A stretch of 40,254 nt of DNA, from assembly GCA_945893145.1 (NCBI GenBank), contig CAMDDZ010000051.1, positions 1-40,254 of the forward strand. Direction: 5' to 3'. The stretch comes from Rhodoplanes serenus (GTDB lineage Bacteria > Pseudomonadota > Alphaproteobacteria > Rhizobiales > Xanthobacteraceae). The notes beneath the pieces were generated by a model that was not told the origin of the DNA, searched no databases, and saw only the letters and a program-made list of their open reading frames with translations. This document shows, piece by piece, positions 16,502 to 27,848 of the stretch (the first letter of the stretch is position 1; each line of letters begins with the position of its first letter). The position numbers and the translations under genes are program-made.

Positions 16502-17368
16502 ATGCCCTACGCGACCACCAAGGACAATGTGAAGCTCTACTACGAAGAGGCCGGCAGCGGCACGCCGATCCTGTTCAGCCACGAGTTCGCCGGCGACCAT
16601 CGCAACTGGGAACCCCAGATGCGATACTTCGCGCGGCGGCACCGCTGCATCACCTATTCGTGCCGCGGCTATAAGCCATCCGACATTCCGGCCGATCCAG
16701 CAGCCTATAGCTACAAGCACTGGATCACTGATGCGGTCGCGGTGCTCGATCATCTCAAGATCGACAAGGTGCATTTCGTCGGCTTGTCGCAGGGCGGCTA
16801 CACCGCGGTGCTGCTGGGCGTCCACCATCCGAACCGGCTGCTGTCGTTCACCGCGGCCGGCGCAGGCTCAGGCTCCGAGCTCGATCGCGTCGACGAGTTC
16901 CGTGCCACGTTCCGCAAGACCGCCGACGAGTTCGAGAAGCTCGGCAGCGAACACGTCGTGCACAAGACCTACGGGCTCAGCCCGCAGCGCATTGCCTATG
17001 TGGTGAAGGACCCGCGCGGCTTCGCCGAGTTCAACGAGATGTTCGCCTCGCACGATGCGAAGGGCGCCGCCAATGTGTTGCGCGGATTCCAGGCCGGACG
17101 GCCGTCGCTCTATGAGTTCGAGCAGGACATCAAGAAGATCACCGTGCCGTCGCTGATCGTGGTCGGCGACGAGGACGATCCGTGTCTTGAGCCGAGCTTC
17201 TTCCTGAAGAAATGGATCGCCACGTCTGGCCTTTCGGTGTTCCCGAGGACCGGCCACGTGGTGAACCAGGAGGAGCCGGCACTGTTCAATGAGGTGGTCG
17301 CCGACTTCATCTCGCGTGTCGAGGCCGGGCGGTGGAACGCCCGCGATCCGAGGTCGATCAGGAAATAG
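16502..17368 (+). CDS. Alpha/beta hydrolase
   Basis: 288 residues from the ATG at 16502, preceded by GAGGAAGG. An alpha/beta-fold hydrolase of the epoxide hydrolase/3-oxoadipate enol-lactonase type: oxyanion region FSHEFAGDHRNWEPQ, nucleophile elbow GLSQGG with Ser96, acid Asp223 in VVGDEDDP, and His252 in TGHVVNQEEP. It lies 27 bases after the deacetylase-like gene, within the + strand run. It probably cleaves an ester, lactone or C-C bond formed in the pathway. The oxyanion histidine is HEF rather than HGF, a small deviation from the common HG motif. The substrate is unknown. Confidence 0.8.
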   Translation: MPYATTKDNVKLYYEEAGSGTPILFSHEFAGDHRNWEPQMRYFARRHRCITYSCRGYKPSDIPADPAAYSYKHWITDAVAVLDHLKIDKVHFVGLSQGGYTAVLLGVHHPNRLLSFTAAGAGSGSELDRVDEFRATFRKTADEFEKLGSEHVVHKTYGLSPQRIAYVVKDPRGFAEFNEMFASHDAKGAANVLRGFQAGRPSLYEFEQDIKKITVPSLIVVGDEDDPCLEPSFFLKKWIATSGLSVFPRTGHVVNQEEPALFNEVVADFISRVEAGRWNARDPRSIRK

Positions 17369-17452
17369 CCGGCGCTGGCGCTGCGCTGCGCCCGGGACAC
17401 CACGCTGCGATCTGCGGTAAGTTCTTTCCGAAAGAATCCGAGGGTCGCAGCC

Positions 17453-18769
17453 ATGCTGAGCCAAGAACAAAACGACCTCATCACCCGCACCGCGCCGGAC
17501 ACGCCGGCCGGAGCCATGCTGCGCCGCTACTGGCAGCCGGTGGCGCTGGTGGACGAACTCGCCGGCACCAACCGTCCGGTCAAGCCGGTGCGGCTGCTCG
17601 GCGAAGACCTCGTGATCTTCCGCGACGACAAAGGCCGCTACGGCTTGGTCGGGCGGCGCTGCCCGCATCGCGGCACCGATCTCGCCTACGGGCGGCTCGA
17701 GGACGGCGGGCTGCGTTGCGCCTTTCACGGCTGGCTGTTCGACGTGAATGGCCAGTGTCTGCAAACGCCTGCGGAGCCCGACGGATCGAACCTCTGCGCC
17801 AACATCAAGCAGAAGGCCTATCCGGTGGTGGAGCGCAGCGGCATCCTGTTTGCCTACATGGGTCCGGGTGAAGCGCCGGCGCTGCCACACTTCGATTGTT
17901 TCGTCGCGCCCGACACCCACACCTTCGCGTTCAAGGGCATGATCGATTGCAACTGGCTGCAATCGCTCGAAGTCGGCATCGACCCCGCGCACACGTCGTT
18001 CCTGCACCGCTTCTTCCACGACGAGGATCCGTCGCAGAGCTACGGCAAGATGTTCCGCGACACCACCATCGGCGCCGACATGCCGATGACGCGCATCATG
18101 CGCGAGTTCCCGCGCCCGCGCATCGAGGTCGAGTCGACCGAGTTCGGGCTGCGGGTCGTGACACTGCGCGAGATGAGCAAGGACCACACGCATGTGCGCG
18201 TGACCAATCTCCTGTTCCCCAACGCCTTTCACATTCCGATGAGCAAGGAGATGACGATCACCCAGTGGCACGTGCCGATCGACGACACGCGGCACTATTG
18301 GTATGCGATTTTCACCAGCTTTGGTCAGCCGGTGAACAAGGACGAGATGCGCCGACAGCGGCTCGAGCTTTACGAGCTGCCCGACTACGTGCCGCGCAGG
18401 AACAAAAGCAACGATTACGGCTTCGATCCGCACGAGCAGGAGCACGACACCTTTACGGGCATGGGCGCCGACATCAACGTGCACGACCAATGGGCCTGCG
18501 AGTCGATGGGCACCATTCAGGACCGCACGCAGGAGCACCTCGGCCAGTCCGACAAGGCGATCAGCGCCTATCGGCGGATCCTGCGCCAAGCCATCGACGA
18601 CACGCGGAACGGCGGCAAACCACTGATGGTGCTCGATCCCAAGACAGCGCCACAGCTCACGGGCCCTGCCGCCATCGATGGCGTCGGCCCGACCGCCGAC
18701 TGGCAGGGCTATTGGCAGCAGACCGATGCGAGCAAGCGCAAGGCCGCGAGCTGGGCCAACGGCCGCTGA
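17453..18769 (+). CDS. Rieske non-haem iron oxygenase, alpha subunit
   Basis: 438 residues. Rieske cluster ligands Cys70-Pro-His72 and Cys89-x2-His92 (CPHRG, CAFHGW). The mononuclear iron motif is DPAHTSFLH: Asp177, His180 and His185. The length and the C-terminal part fit the phthalate-4,5-dioxygenase/vanillate-demethylase group, which needs a separate reductase (ferredoxin-flavin type). None is encoded in the window, so it must borrow one or have it elsewhere. The gene starts 84 bases after the hydrolase gene, and its stop is six bases before the ATG of the glutamine-synthetase-like gene, so these two are very probably co-translated. It would hydroxylate or demethylate an aromatic or N-methyl substrate. 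Confidence 0.85.
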   Translation: MLSQEQNDLITRTAPDTPAGAMLRRYWQPVALVDELAGTNRPVKPVRLLGEDLVIFRDDKGRYGLVGRRCPHRGTDLAYGRLEDGGLRCAFHGWLFDVNGQCLQTPAEPDGSNLCANIKQKAYPVVERSGILFAYMGPGEAPALPHFDCFVAPDTHTFAFKGMIDCNWLQSLEVGIDPAHTSFLHRFFHDEDPSQSYGKMFRDTTIGADMPMTRIMREFPRPRIEVESTEFGLRVVTLREMSKDHTHVRVTNLLFPNAFHIPMSKEMTITQWHVPIDDTRHYWYAIFTSFGQPVNKDEMRRQRLELYELPDYVPRRNKSNDYGFDPHEQEHDTFTGMGADINVHDQWACESMGTIQDRTQEHLGQSDKAISAYRRILRQAIDDTRNGGKPLMVLDPKTAPQLTGPAAIDGVGPTADWQGYWQQTDASKRKAASWANGR

Positions 18770-18775
18770 CAGACG

Positions 18776-20260
18776 ATGCCCTCGCGTCCGCGTTCCCCCG
18801 CAAGTTTTGTCGAGCGCCACGGCCTGTGGACGGCCGATCAGCGCCGCGCCGCCACGGCAATGGAACGCGACATCAAGCGTCACAAGCTCGAAGTGGTGCG
18901 CTTCGCCTTCGCCGATCAGCATGGCGTGCTGCGCGGCAAGACGCTGGTGGCCGAAGAAGCCCACAGCGCCATGCGCGAAGGCGTGACGATGACCTCGACG
19001 CTGCTCGCCAAGGACACCTCGCATCGCACGGTGTTTCCGGTGTTTGCGGCTGGCGGCGGTATGGGCCTGCCCGAGATGGAAGGCGCCGGAAATTTCGTCA
19101 TGGTGGCGGACTCGGCGACCTTTCGCGTGCTGCCCTGGGCGAACCACACCGGCTGGGTGCTGTGCGACGCGTATTTTCCAAACGGCAATCCGGTGCCGTA
19201 TTGCACGCGCTCACTGCTGCGTGCGGCGCTGGATCGGTGCGCCAATCAGGGCTTTGCCTTTATGGCCGGGCTCGAAGTCGAGTTTCAGCTGTTCAAGCTG
19301 GAAGACCCGCGGCTTGCGCCGGAGAGCCTGACCTGGCCGGCGGAGGCGCCGGCGGTCAGCCACACCACCCACGGCTTCCAATATCTCACCGAGACGCGCT
19401 TCGACGCCGTCGATCCGATCATGGAGGTGGTGCGCAAGACCATGCAGGCGCTCGGCTTGCCGCTCCGCTCGATGGAGGTGGAGCTGGGGCCCAGCCAATT
19501 CGAGTTCACGTTTGCGCCGGGCATTGGCCTCGAGCCGGCCGACCAGATGGTGCTGTTCCGCAGCGCCATGAAGCAGGTGGCACGACGGCACGGCCATCTG
19601 GTGAGCTTCATGTGCCGGCCGCGCCTGCCCAATGCGTTCGCGAGCGGGTGGCATCTGCATCAGTCGCTGCTTGATCGGAAGACAAACAAAAATCTGTTCG
19701 TCTCCAACGATGACAAGCCATTGTCACCGCTCGGCCGCGCATTTTTGGCGGGCTTGCTGGTGCACGCCAAGGCGGCGGCTGCCTTCACGACGCCGACGCT
19801 CAATGGCTACAAGCGCTACCACGGCGTCAACTCGATGGCGCCGATCCAGGCGATCTGGGCGCGCGACAATCGCGGTGTGATGATCCGCGTACTTGGCGAG
19901 TCGGGCGACGCCGCGACACATCTGGAAAACCGTGTCGGCGAGCCGCTCGCCAATCCGTATCTCTATATGGCGTCGCAGATTTATGCCGGGCTCGACGGCG
20001 TGGACCGCAAGCTCGTGCCGGGGCCGTCCGCCGACACACCCTACGACATCAAGGCCGAGCCGCTGCCGAAGTCGCTTGCCGAGGCTCTGGATGCGCTCAA
20101 GACCAGCGGCTGCTTCCGCGCGGGGTTCGGCGATGTGTTTGTCGATTACTTCCTGACGATCAAACAGGCCGAGATCGCGCGATTTACGGCCGATACCAAA
20201 GGCCAGGCGACCTCCCAGGTCACCGAATGGGAGCACAAGGAGTATTTCGATCTGGCCTGA
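18776..20260 (+). CDS. Glutamine-synthetase-like ligase (gamma-glutamyl-amine type)
   Basis: 494 residues. N-terminal beta-grasp part VVRFAFADQHGVLRGK, then the catalytic domain with GLEVEFQLF, VELGPSQFEFTF (metal-binding Glu residues), SGWHLHQSLLD, NGYKRYHGVNSMAP and VMIRVLGESGDAATHLENRVGEPLANPYLY (Arg and Glu of the active site). This belongs to the GS-like III/GlnT/PuuA group rather than housekeeping GlnA. Members join glutamate to amines: PuuA to putrescine, AtdA1/TdnQ to aniline. The gene begins six bases after a Rieske oxygenase alpha gene, which recalls the aniline-type pathway in which the gamma-glutamyl product is the oxygenase substrate. That link is inference. It is the last gene of the run, with a terminator after it. 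Confidence 0.85.
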   Translation: MPSRPRSPASFVERHGLWTADQRRAATAMERDIKRHKLEVVRFAFADQHGVLRGKTLVAEEAHSAMREGVTMTSTLLAKDTSHRTVFPVFAAGGGMGLPEMEGAGNFVMVADSATFRVLPWANHTGWVLCDAYFPNGNPVPYCTRSLLRAALDRCANQGFAFMAGLEVEFQLFKLEDPRLAPESLTWPAEAPAVSHTTHGFQYLTETRFDAVDPIMEVVRKTMQALGLPLRSMEVELGPSQFEFTFAPGIGLEPADQMVLFRSAMKQVARRHGHLVSFMCRPRLPNAFASGWHLHQSLLDRKTNKNLFVSNDDKPLSPLGRAFLAGLLVHAKAAAAFTTPTLNGYKRYHGVNSMAPIQAIWARDNRGVMIRVLGESGDAATHLENRVGEPLANPYLYMASQIYAGLDGVDRKLVPGPSADTPYDIKAEPLPKSLAEALDALKTSGCFRAGFGDVFVDYFLTIKQAEIARFTADTKGQATSQVTEWEHKEYFDLA

Positions 20261-20312
20261 ACGGCTGGAGCGCGATGGAACTTGCGGCCGCGCCAAGCAG
20301 GCCTGAAATGCA

Positions 20313-20336
20313 AACGGCCCGCGTGAGCGGGCCGTT
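20313..20336. terminator. Hairpin between converging genes, probable bidirectional terminator
   Basis: A perfect 10-bp stem (20313-20322 with 20327-20336) and loop GTGA, midway between the stop of the glutamine-synthetase-like gene (20260) and the stop of gyrB (20375). The minus strand is followed by GTTTGCATTT, a broken T run; the plus strand has almost no T run. The position fits a shared terminator. Confidence 0.65.
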
Positions 20337-20374
20337 ACGTTGAGCAATAGTGCGTTGAGCGATGACGACGGCGG

Positions 20375-22819
<2,445 letters not shown>

Positions 22820-22833
22820 TCAGCAAGCAAAAA

Positions 22834-22856
22834 TGCGCAAGAATTTGCGCAAGAAT
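22834..22856 (-). promoter_or_regulatory. Tandem direct repeat upstream of gyrB
   Basis: Two adjacent copies of TGCGCAAGAAT (22834-22844 and 22846-22856, + strand reading), followed by a partial TGCGCG. They lie 30-52 bases upstream of the gyrB ATG. The position suits a leader or operator element, but no known regulator motif is recognised. Confidence 0.35.
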
Positions 22857-22970
22857 CAGTGCGCGATTTGGCACGAAAAGCGCCGCGCCGTACAGCGCAA
22901 AGTGACCCCACTAATATGTTGATTCGAGGGCGGTTTTTAAAGGCCCCCAGGGTTCCAAATGGGCTCGGAA

Positions 22971-23252
22971 TCAGCCCGGAAAATCGCCTGGTTTGGGGGC
23001 TGTTTTCGAAGCTTCTTTTGGCGCGCCGGAATCCGGTTCGCGCGGCGCGGTCTTGATCGGCTTTCGTGCCGCGGACGGCAGCGCGAATTTGTTCAAATTG
23101 CTATCGCGCGGATCGTAGTTCGGAACCGGCCGCGCGAAACAGTCGAGCGCATCAGCCCATAGTTCGACGCGCGCGATGTCTTCGCGCAACTGCTCTACGG
23201 CTTCATGCAGCCGCTGAATGGCCTTCTCCCCCGCCGGCTCGATGGCGGATAT
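22971..23252 (-). CDS. Small hypothetical protein between recF and gyrB, possible AUA start
   Basis: 93 residues if read from ATA at 23252-23250, which has a perfect AGGAGG at ideal spacing (six bases). The frame is closed by TAA eight codons further upstream, and there is no ATG, GTG or TTG between that stop and a TTG at 23189, which has no ribosome site. From the ATA the protein runs SAIEPAGEKAIQRLHEAVEQ, then LREDIARVELWADALDCFAR, which looks like a helical coding sequence, then PVPNYDPRDSNLNKFALP and a Lys/Pro-rich tail. Either an unusual start codon, a mutation, or a sequencing error. Family unknown. The 234 bp between this gene and recF hold a 6-bp hairpin but no gene I can support. Confidence 0.5.
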   Translation of the reverse strand: MSAIEPAGEKAIQRLHEAVEQLREDIARVELWADALDCFARPVPNYDPRDSNLNKFALPSAARKPIKTAPREPDSGAPKEASKTAPKPGDFPG

Positions 23253-23486
23253 TGGTTTCCTCCTGTACCTTTATTTCTGTCCCTTTTTTCCTGCTGGTTG
23301 CGAGGGCATGGGACATTGAATTTGTACTTTGCGCCGAATTTTCTCTCGGCGCTTCGTCGCTTCCGCACGATGTTAAGCCCCCTGCATGGACGCTGGTTCC
23401 GAATTTCAGCCGATGCGTTTTGAAGGACTGCACCACGTTAAGGCGCGTGCAGTGAGGAACTTTTCGCGCGCGGCGCAAACCGGTTG

Positions 23487-24623
23487 TCACGCGCGGCGCT
23501 CGACGCGGCCTTGGCTCACGTCGAAGGTTTGCGCCTGGCCCGCGATCTCGGCGAAAGCCGAAGGATCTGCGCCTGTCATCCAGACCTGCGCGCCAAGCCG
23601 CGCCAGCGCCTCGTAGAGCGCGGTGCGGCGACTGGGATCGAGGTGGGCCACCACCTCGTCGAGCAGCAGCACCGGCGCGAAGCCGGTCATCTCGCCGATC
23701 AGGCCGGCATGCGCCAGCACCAGCCCAATCAGCAGCGCCTTCTGCTCGCCGGTCGAAGCGTCTGCGGCGGGGATCGCTTTTGGCGGATAGACCACCGCGA
23801 GATCGGTGAGATGCGGCCCGTCGAGCGTGCGGCCGGCGGCAGCATCGCGAGGGCGATTGTCGCGCAACACCGAGCGGTAGCGATCCTCGATCTCGGCGGC
23901 CGGATGGTCGAGCACGAGCTTCTCCATCCAGCCGTCGAGGGCTATCTCGGCTGAAGGGAACGCGTCGTCCTGGCGCGCCGCCAGCGCGCCCTGCAGCCGC
24001 CGCACGGTCTCGGCGCGCAGCGCTGCGACCGCGACGGCGAGCTCGGCGGTCTCGTGCTCGATCGCATCGAGCCAATGGGTGTCGGGGCGCTGTTCCTCCA
24101 GCAGCCGGTTGCGCGAGCGCAAGCTGCGCTCCAGCGCGTTGACGCGGCTGGAATGCTCGGCGTCGACCGCGAGCACCAGTCGATCGAGGAAGCGCCTTCG
24201 CTCCGAGCCGGGTCCGGCAAACAGCTGATCCATCGCCGGCGTCAGCCAGATGACACGCAGATGGTCGGCAAAAGCCGCGGCCGAGGTGACCGGCTCGCGG
24301 TCGATTCGGCATTGCCGTGTACGTGCCGCGTCCTCGACGGCCGGCGGCTCGATGCCGGTGCCGAGCGTGGCAAGCCCCAGCATGCCCTCGATTTCAGCCG
24401 ACACCGCCCAGGCGCCGTCGCCTTCGGTGAAGGCGACCTCCTCGAAGGTGGCGCGGCGCAGGCCGCGGCCGGGCGTGAGATACGAGATCGCTTCGATCAG
24501 GTTGGTCTTGCCGGCGCCGTTGGGGCCGGTCAGTACCACAAGGCTTGCCTGCAAGTCGATGCTTGCCGCGTGATAGCTGCGGAAGTTGCTAAGCGCGAGG
24601 CGGCGGATCGCGGCGGCGGTCAT
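23487..24623 (-). CDS. recF: DNA replication and repair protein RecF
   Basis: 378 residues, the normal size. N-terminal LSNFRSYHAASIDL is the family opening, Walker A GPNGAGKTN lies at residues 33-41, and the ABC signature region DASTGEQKALLIGLVLAHA and Walker B VLLLDEVVAHLDPSRR are near the C-terminus. RecF loads RecA at gapped DNA together with RecO and RecR. The gene follows dnaN in the same direction with a 71-bp gap, the usual order. The ATG at 24623 is followed directly by the conserved start of the protein, so the start is well supported. Confidence 0.95.
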   Translation of the reverse strand: MTAAAIRRLALSNFRSYHAASIDLQASLVVLTGPNGAGKTNLIEAISYLTPGRGLRRATFEEVAFTEGDGAWAVSAEIEGMLGLATLGTGIEPPAVEDAARTRQCRIDREPVTSAAAFADHLRVIWLTPAMDQLFAGPGSERRRFLDRLVLAVDAEHSSRVNALERSLRSRNRLLEEQRPDTHWLDAIEHETAELAVAVAALRAETVRRLQGALAARQDDAFPSAEIALDGWMEKLVLDHPAAEIEDRYRSVLRDNRPRDAAAGRTLDGPHLTDLAVVYPPKAIPAADASTGEQKALLIGLVLAHAGLIGEMTGFAPVLLLDEVVAHLDPSRRTALYEALARLGAQVWMTGADPSAFAEIAGQAQTFDVSQGRVERRA

Positions 24624-24694
24624 GGGCCCAGGGGTTGCCGCACGCTCGTTGCCCTCGCCACAAGGCAGAGGTTACTGAGCAAGCGGTAACGCTA

Positions 24695-25813
24695 TCACAC
24701 CCGCATCGGCATCAGGACGTAGAGCGCGCCCTTGGTGTCTTTGTCCTGGATCAGCGTCGGCGAGCCTGGATCGGCGAGCTTGAGCACGGCAGCCTCGCTG
24801 TCGATCTGGGCCGCGATGTCCAGCAAGTAGCGCGAGTTGAAGCCGATATCGATCGGATCGGCGTCGTACTCGACCTCGAGCTCTTCGGTGGCGCTGCCGG
24901 AATCCGGATTGGTGACGGAGAGGATCAGCTTGCCGCTGGTGAGCGACAGCTTGACGGCGCGGCCGCGCTCGCTCGACACGGTGGAAACGCGATCGACCGC
25001 CGCCTCGAATTCCTTCTTGTCGACCACCAGTTCCTTGTCGTTGCCGGCCGGAATCACACGTCCGTAATCTGGGAAGGTGCCGTCGATCAGCTTGGAGGTC
25101 AGCAGCACGTCGCCGATCGAGAATCGAATCTTGGCCGAGGACACCTCGATGCCAACCTCGGCTTCGCTGTCTTCGAGCAGCCGCTGCACCTCGGCCACGG
25201 TCTTGCGCGGCACGATGATGCCCGGCATGCCCGATGCGCCCGCCGGCACCGGCAGTTCGTATTGCGCCAGGCGATGCCCGTCGGTCGCTACTGCCCGCAG
25301 CGTCGCGCCTTTGCCGGAGCCCGCGACGTGCAGATAGATGCCGTTGAGGTAGTAGCGCGTTTCCTCGGTCGAGATGGCGAACTGGGTCTTGTCGATCAGC
25401 TTCTTGAGATCGGCGGCGCCGAGTTTGAACTCGTGCGTCATGTCGCCGGCGGCGAGATCGGGGAAGTCGCTTTCCGGCAGCGTCTGCAACGTGAAGCGCG
25501 ACTTGCCGGCGCGGATCGCCAGCACCGCGCGATCGCCGGATGCCTCCAGTACCACCTGTGAGCCCTCCGGCAGCTTGCGCACGATCTCGTAGAACATGTG
25601 CGCCGGAACCGTGGTGGAACCGCCGGGGGCGACTTCCGCCGCGATTTTCTCGATCACCTCGAGGTCGAGGTCGGTGGCCTTGAGATTGAGCGCGGATTTC
25701 TCCGCCCGGATCAGCACGTTGGCCAGGATCGGGATGGTGTTGCGGCGCTCGACCACGCGATGCACGTGGCCTAGCGACTTCAGCAACTCTGCGCGCTCGA
25801 CGGTGACCTTCAT
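24695..25813 (-). CDS. dnaN: DNA polymerase III sliding clamp (beta subunit)
   Basis: 372 residues from the ATG at 25813 (MKVTVERAELLKSLGHVHRV), the standard start of DnaN; the upstream open frame to 26026 has no family similarity. Three clamp domains can be followed: VVERRNTIPILANVLI, then ISTEETRYYLNGIYLH and ATDGHRLAQYELP (very conserved), then FPDYGRVIP and a C-terminal YVLMPMRV. The protein forms the ring that holds polymerase III on DNA and binds clamp-interacting peptides in the pocket formed by the last two domains. It lies between dnaA and recF in the conserved block. Confidence 0.96.
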   Translation of the reverse strand: MKVTVERAELLKSLGHVHRVVERRNTIPILANVLIRAEKSALNLKATDLDLEVIEKIAAEVAPGGSTTVPAHMFYEIVRKLPEGSQVVLEASGDRAVLAIRAGKSRFTLQTLPESDFPDLAAGDMTHEFKLGAADLKKLIDKTQFAISTEETRYYLNGIYLHVAGSGKGATLRAVATDGHRLAQYELPVPAGASGMPGIIVPRKTVAEVQRLLEDSEAEVGIEVSSAKIRFSIGDVLLTSKLIDGTFPDYGRVIPAGNDKELVVDKKEFEAAVDRVSTVSSERGRAVKLSLTSGKLILSVTNPDSGSATEELEVEYDADPIDIGFNSRYLLDIAAQIDSEAAVLKLADPGSPTLIQDKDTKGALYVLMPMRV

Positions 25814-26102
25814 GGTGACGCCCGGATGTTGCAGGGGGCATCGAAAGTGGCGCGGTTGCGCCATTTTCGCAAGGGCCGCCGGCTCCGGCGGTTCGTGTTT
25901 TCCCAGCGATTCGGCGCATGGCGCCGAACCCGGGGAGTGTTTTTCGGCCTTCGCGCAGCCCGTTTTAGCGGGTGAAGGAAGGCCAGACCCGACCCTGCAC
26001 AAAAGCAGGGCGATTTTCGATGCCAATGACCTCTCCCCGCCGAGCGAGGAGAAGCATCGGCCCGCCTTCCCTTAAGTCTGCAACCTATTCTTGTTCTCGA
26101 AG
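25814..26102 (-). other. dnaA-dnaN intergenic region with three hairpins
   Basis: 289 bp with no supported gene. It holds three perfect inverted repeats: 25876-25882/25885-25891 (7 bp, two-base loop), 25910-25917/25921-25928 (8 bp, three-base loop) and 25993-25998/26005-26010 (6 bp, ACAAAA loop). None is followed by a convincing T run on the minus strand. The region should contain the dnaN promoter and any attenuation between dnaA and dnaN. Confidence 0.5.
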
Positions 26103-27530
26103 CTATTCTTGCAACTGCCGCTTCAGCACTTCGATCTCGTCGGCCAGCATGGTGTCATTGCCGACCAGGCCTTCGATCTTGCGCACCGCATGCAGCACAG
26201 TGGTGTGGTCGCGTCCGCCAAACCTGCGGCCGATCTCCGGCAGCGAGCGCAAGGTCAGCGTCTTGGCGAGATACATCGCCACTTGCCGCGGACGCACCAC
26301 GTTGGCGGTGCGGCGCGATGACAACAGATCGGCGCGGCTGACGTTGTACTGGCGCGCCACGATGCGCTGGATGTCTTCGATCTTGACGCGCTTGGGCTCC
26401 TGCGGACGGATCAGGTCGCGCACCTCGCGCTCGGCCATCTCCATCGTCACCGGCTGGCCGGTGAGTTTGTTGTGAGCGAGTAGTCGATTGATCGCACCTT
26501 CAAGATCGCGCCCGTTGTGAGTGACGGATTTGGCGATGTAGGCCAGCACCGGCGCCGGCACTTCGAACGCCGGATGATATTGCCGCGCGGCGTTGACGCG
26601 GGTCTTGAGGATTTCGAGGCGAAGCTCTTCGCCAAGAGCACCCATCTCGACCACGAGCCCGCCGGCGAGCCGCGAGCGCACGCGGTCGTCGAGGCTTTCC
26701 AAATCGGTCGGCGGACGGTCGGCGGCGATCACCACCTGGCGGCCGGCGTCGATCAGCGCGTTCAGCGTGTGGCAGAACTCGGCTTGCGTCGATTTGCCTT
26801 GCAGGAACTGCAAGTCGTCGATCACCAGGACGTCGATACCGCGCAGCGCTTCCTTGAAGGCAAGCGCGGTCTGTGTGCGCAGCGCCGAAACGAAGCCGTA
26901 CATGAATTTCTCGGCCGTGAGATAGAGCACGCGGCGCTCGCCAGCGCCGTTGCCGGCCCAGGTGGTCGCTTGCAAAAGGTGGGTCTTGCCGAGGCCAACG
27001 CCGGCGTGGACGTAGAGCGGATTGAACATCACCGGCTCGCCGCGCCGGCCGACGGCCACCTGCTTCGCCGCGGCATGCGCCAGCGTGTTCGAGCGGCCAA
27101 CCACAAAGGTATCGAAGGTGAGCCGCAGGTCGAGCGGCGAGCCACCGAGCGCGTCGTGTCCGCTGGAGAGCGGACCAAAGGCGGGACGCACGTCGCCTAT
27201 ATCGGGCCGCGGCCGCATGCCTTGTCCGGGCTCGATCGCTTCGGCCGGCTTCGGCTTTGGCAACGCAGTGCGGATCACCGCGCTGCGCACCGCAACGTCG
27301 ATTTTTTGAATCTCCGGCTGCTCTGCCTGCCAGCAGAGGAGCACGCGGTCGAGATAATGCGACTGGATCCAGCTCTTGAGGAAGCGCGTCGGCACCGAGA
27401 GATGCACCGTGTCACCCTCGATCCGCTCGAGGTCCATGCGCGCGAACCAGCTCTGGTAGATTTCGTCGCCGACTTCGGCGCGCAGCCGCTCTTTGACTCG
27501 CAGCCACCGCTCCTGATCCGTGCCGCTCAT
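26103..27530 (-). CDS. dnaA: Chromosomal replication initiator protein DnaA
   Basis: 475 residues. Domain I opens [22 protein letters not shown] Pro-rich domain II follows. The AAA+ domain III begins [19 protein letters not shown], with Walker [10 protein letters not shown] near residue 180, Walker [14 protein letters not shown] and the arginine-finger region [17 protein letters not shown]. Domain IV carries the DnaA-box-binding signature [23 protein letters not shown] precedes the ATG. It melts the origin and also acts as a regulator. The upstream region (27531-27840) has three GANTC sites, and the methyltransferase cassette sits about 310 bp from the start codon, between dnaA and rpsT. Confidence 0.97.
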   Translation of the reverse strand: MSGTDQERWLRVKERLRAEVGDEIYQSWFARMDLERIEGDTVHLSVPTRFLKSWIQSHYLDRVLLCWQAEQPEIQKIDVAVRSAVIRTALPKPKPAEAIEPGQGMRPRPDIGDVRPAFGPLSSGHDALGGSPLDLRLTFDTFVVGRSNTLAHAAAKQVAVGRRGEPVMFNPLYVHAGVGLGKTHLLQATTWAGNGAGERRVLYLTAEKFMYGFVSALRTQTALAFKEALRGIDVLVIDDLQFLQGKSTQAEFCHTLNALIDAGRQVVIAADRPPTDLESLDDRVRSRLAGGLVVEMGALGEELRLEILKTRVNAARQYHPAFEVPAPVLAYIAKSVTHNGRDLEGAINRLLAHNKLTGQPVTMEMAEREVRDLIRPQEPKRVKIEDIQRIVARQYNVSRADLLSSRRTANVVRPRQVAMYLAKTLTLRSLPEIGRRFGGRDHTTVLHAVRKIEGLVGNDTMLADEIEVLKRQLQE

Positions 27531-27840
27531 TTTTATTCCTTGAGACTCGGGTTGAGGTGGAACTCGGTGAAACGGAGTGGCGGAAAAACGCCCGCCGGTG
27601 CCGTTACGCGCGGTTACATCACTCGAAGCACGGATACTGACGGTGGGACTGGTGACTCTGCCTTCGCGTACTCGAGCGAAGACAGTCGGGTACGCTCGGC
27701 CGCTTCAGGGCGGCGGCAAGACCTTGGCAACGATCGACTCTAGCGGTGCGTAGCGTTCCTGAAGTTCCCTCGTCGCGTCTGCCGTTGTCGCTGGACGGTC
27801 AGAGCGCCGATGCAGGACTTTCCCCCCTGCGGACATAGTT
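27531..27840 (-). promoter_or_regulatory. dnaA upstream region with GANTC sites
   Basis: 310 bp without a supported gene. It contains three GACTC (GANTC, the CcrM methylation site of alphaproteobacteria) at 27544-27548, 27654-27658 and 27736-27740. In Caulobacter, methylation of such sites tunes dnaA expression; the same here is inference. No clear -35/-10 pair stands out. The cassette begins immediately beyond. Confidence 0.5.
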
Positions 27841-27848
27841 CCCCCTTC

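Noticed and set aside
16868..19147. A 759-codon open frame on the minus strand
   Set aside because: It crosses the alpha/beta hydrolase, Rieske oxygenase and GS-like genes, all supported by catalytic motifs on the + strand. The composition is the Arg/His/Leu-rich type typical of antisense frames.
24054..24689. A + strand 211-codon frame opposite recF
   Set aside because: recF has Walker A, signature and Walker B motifs on the minus strand; the opposite frame has none.
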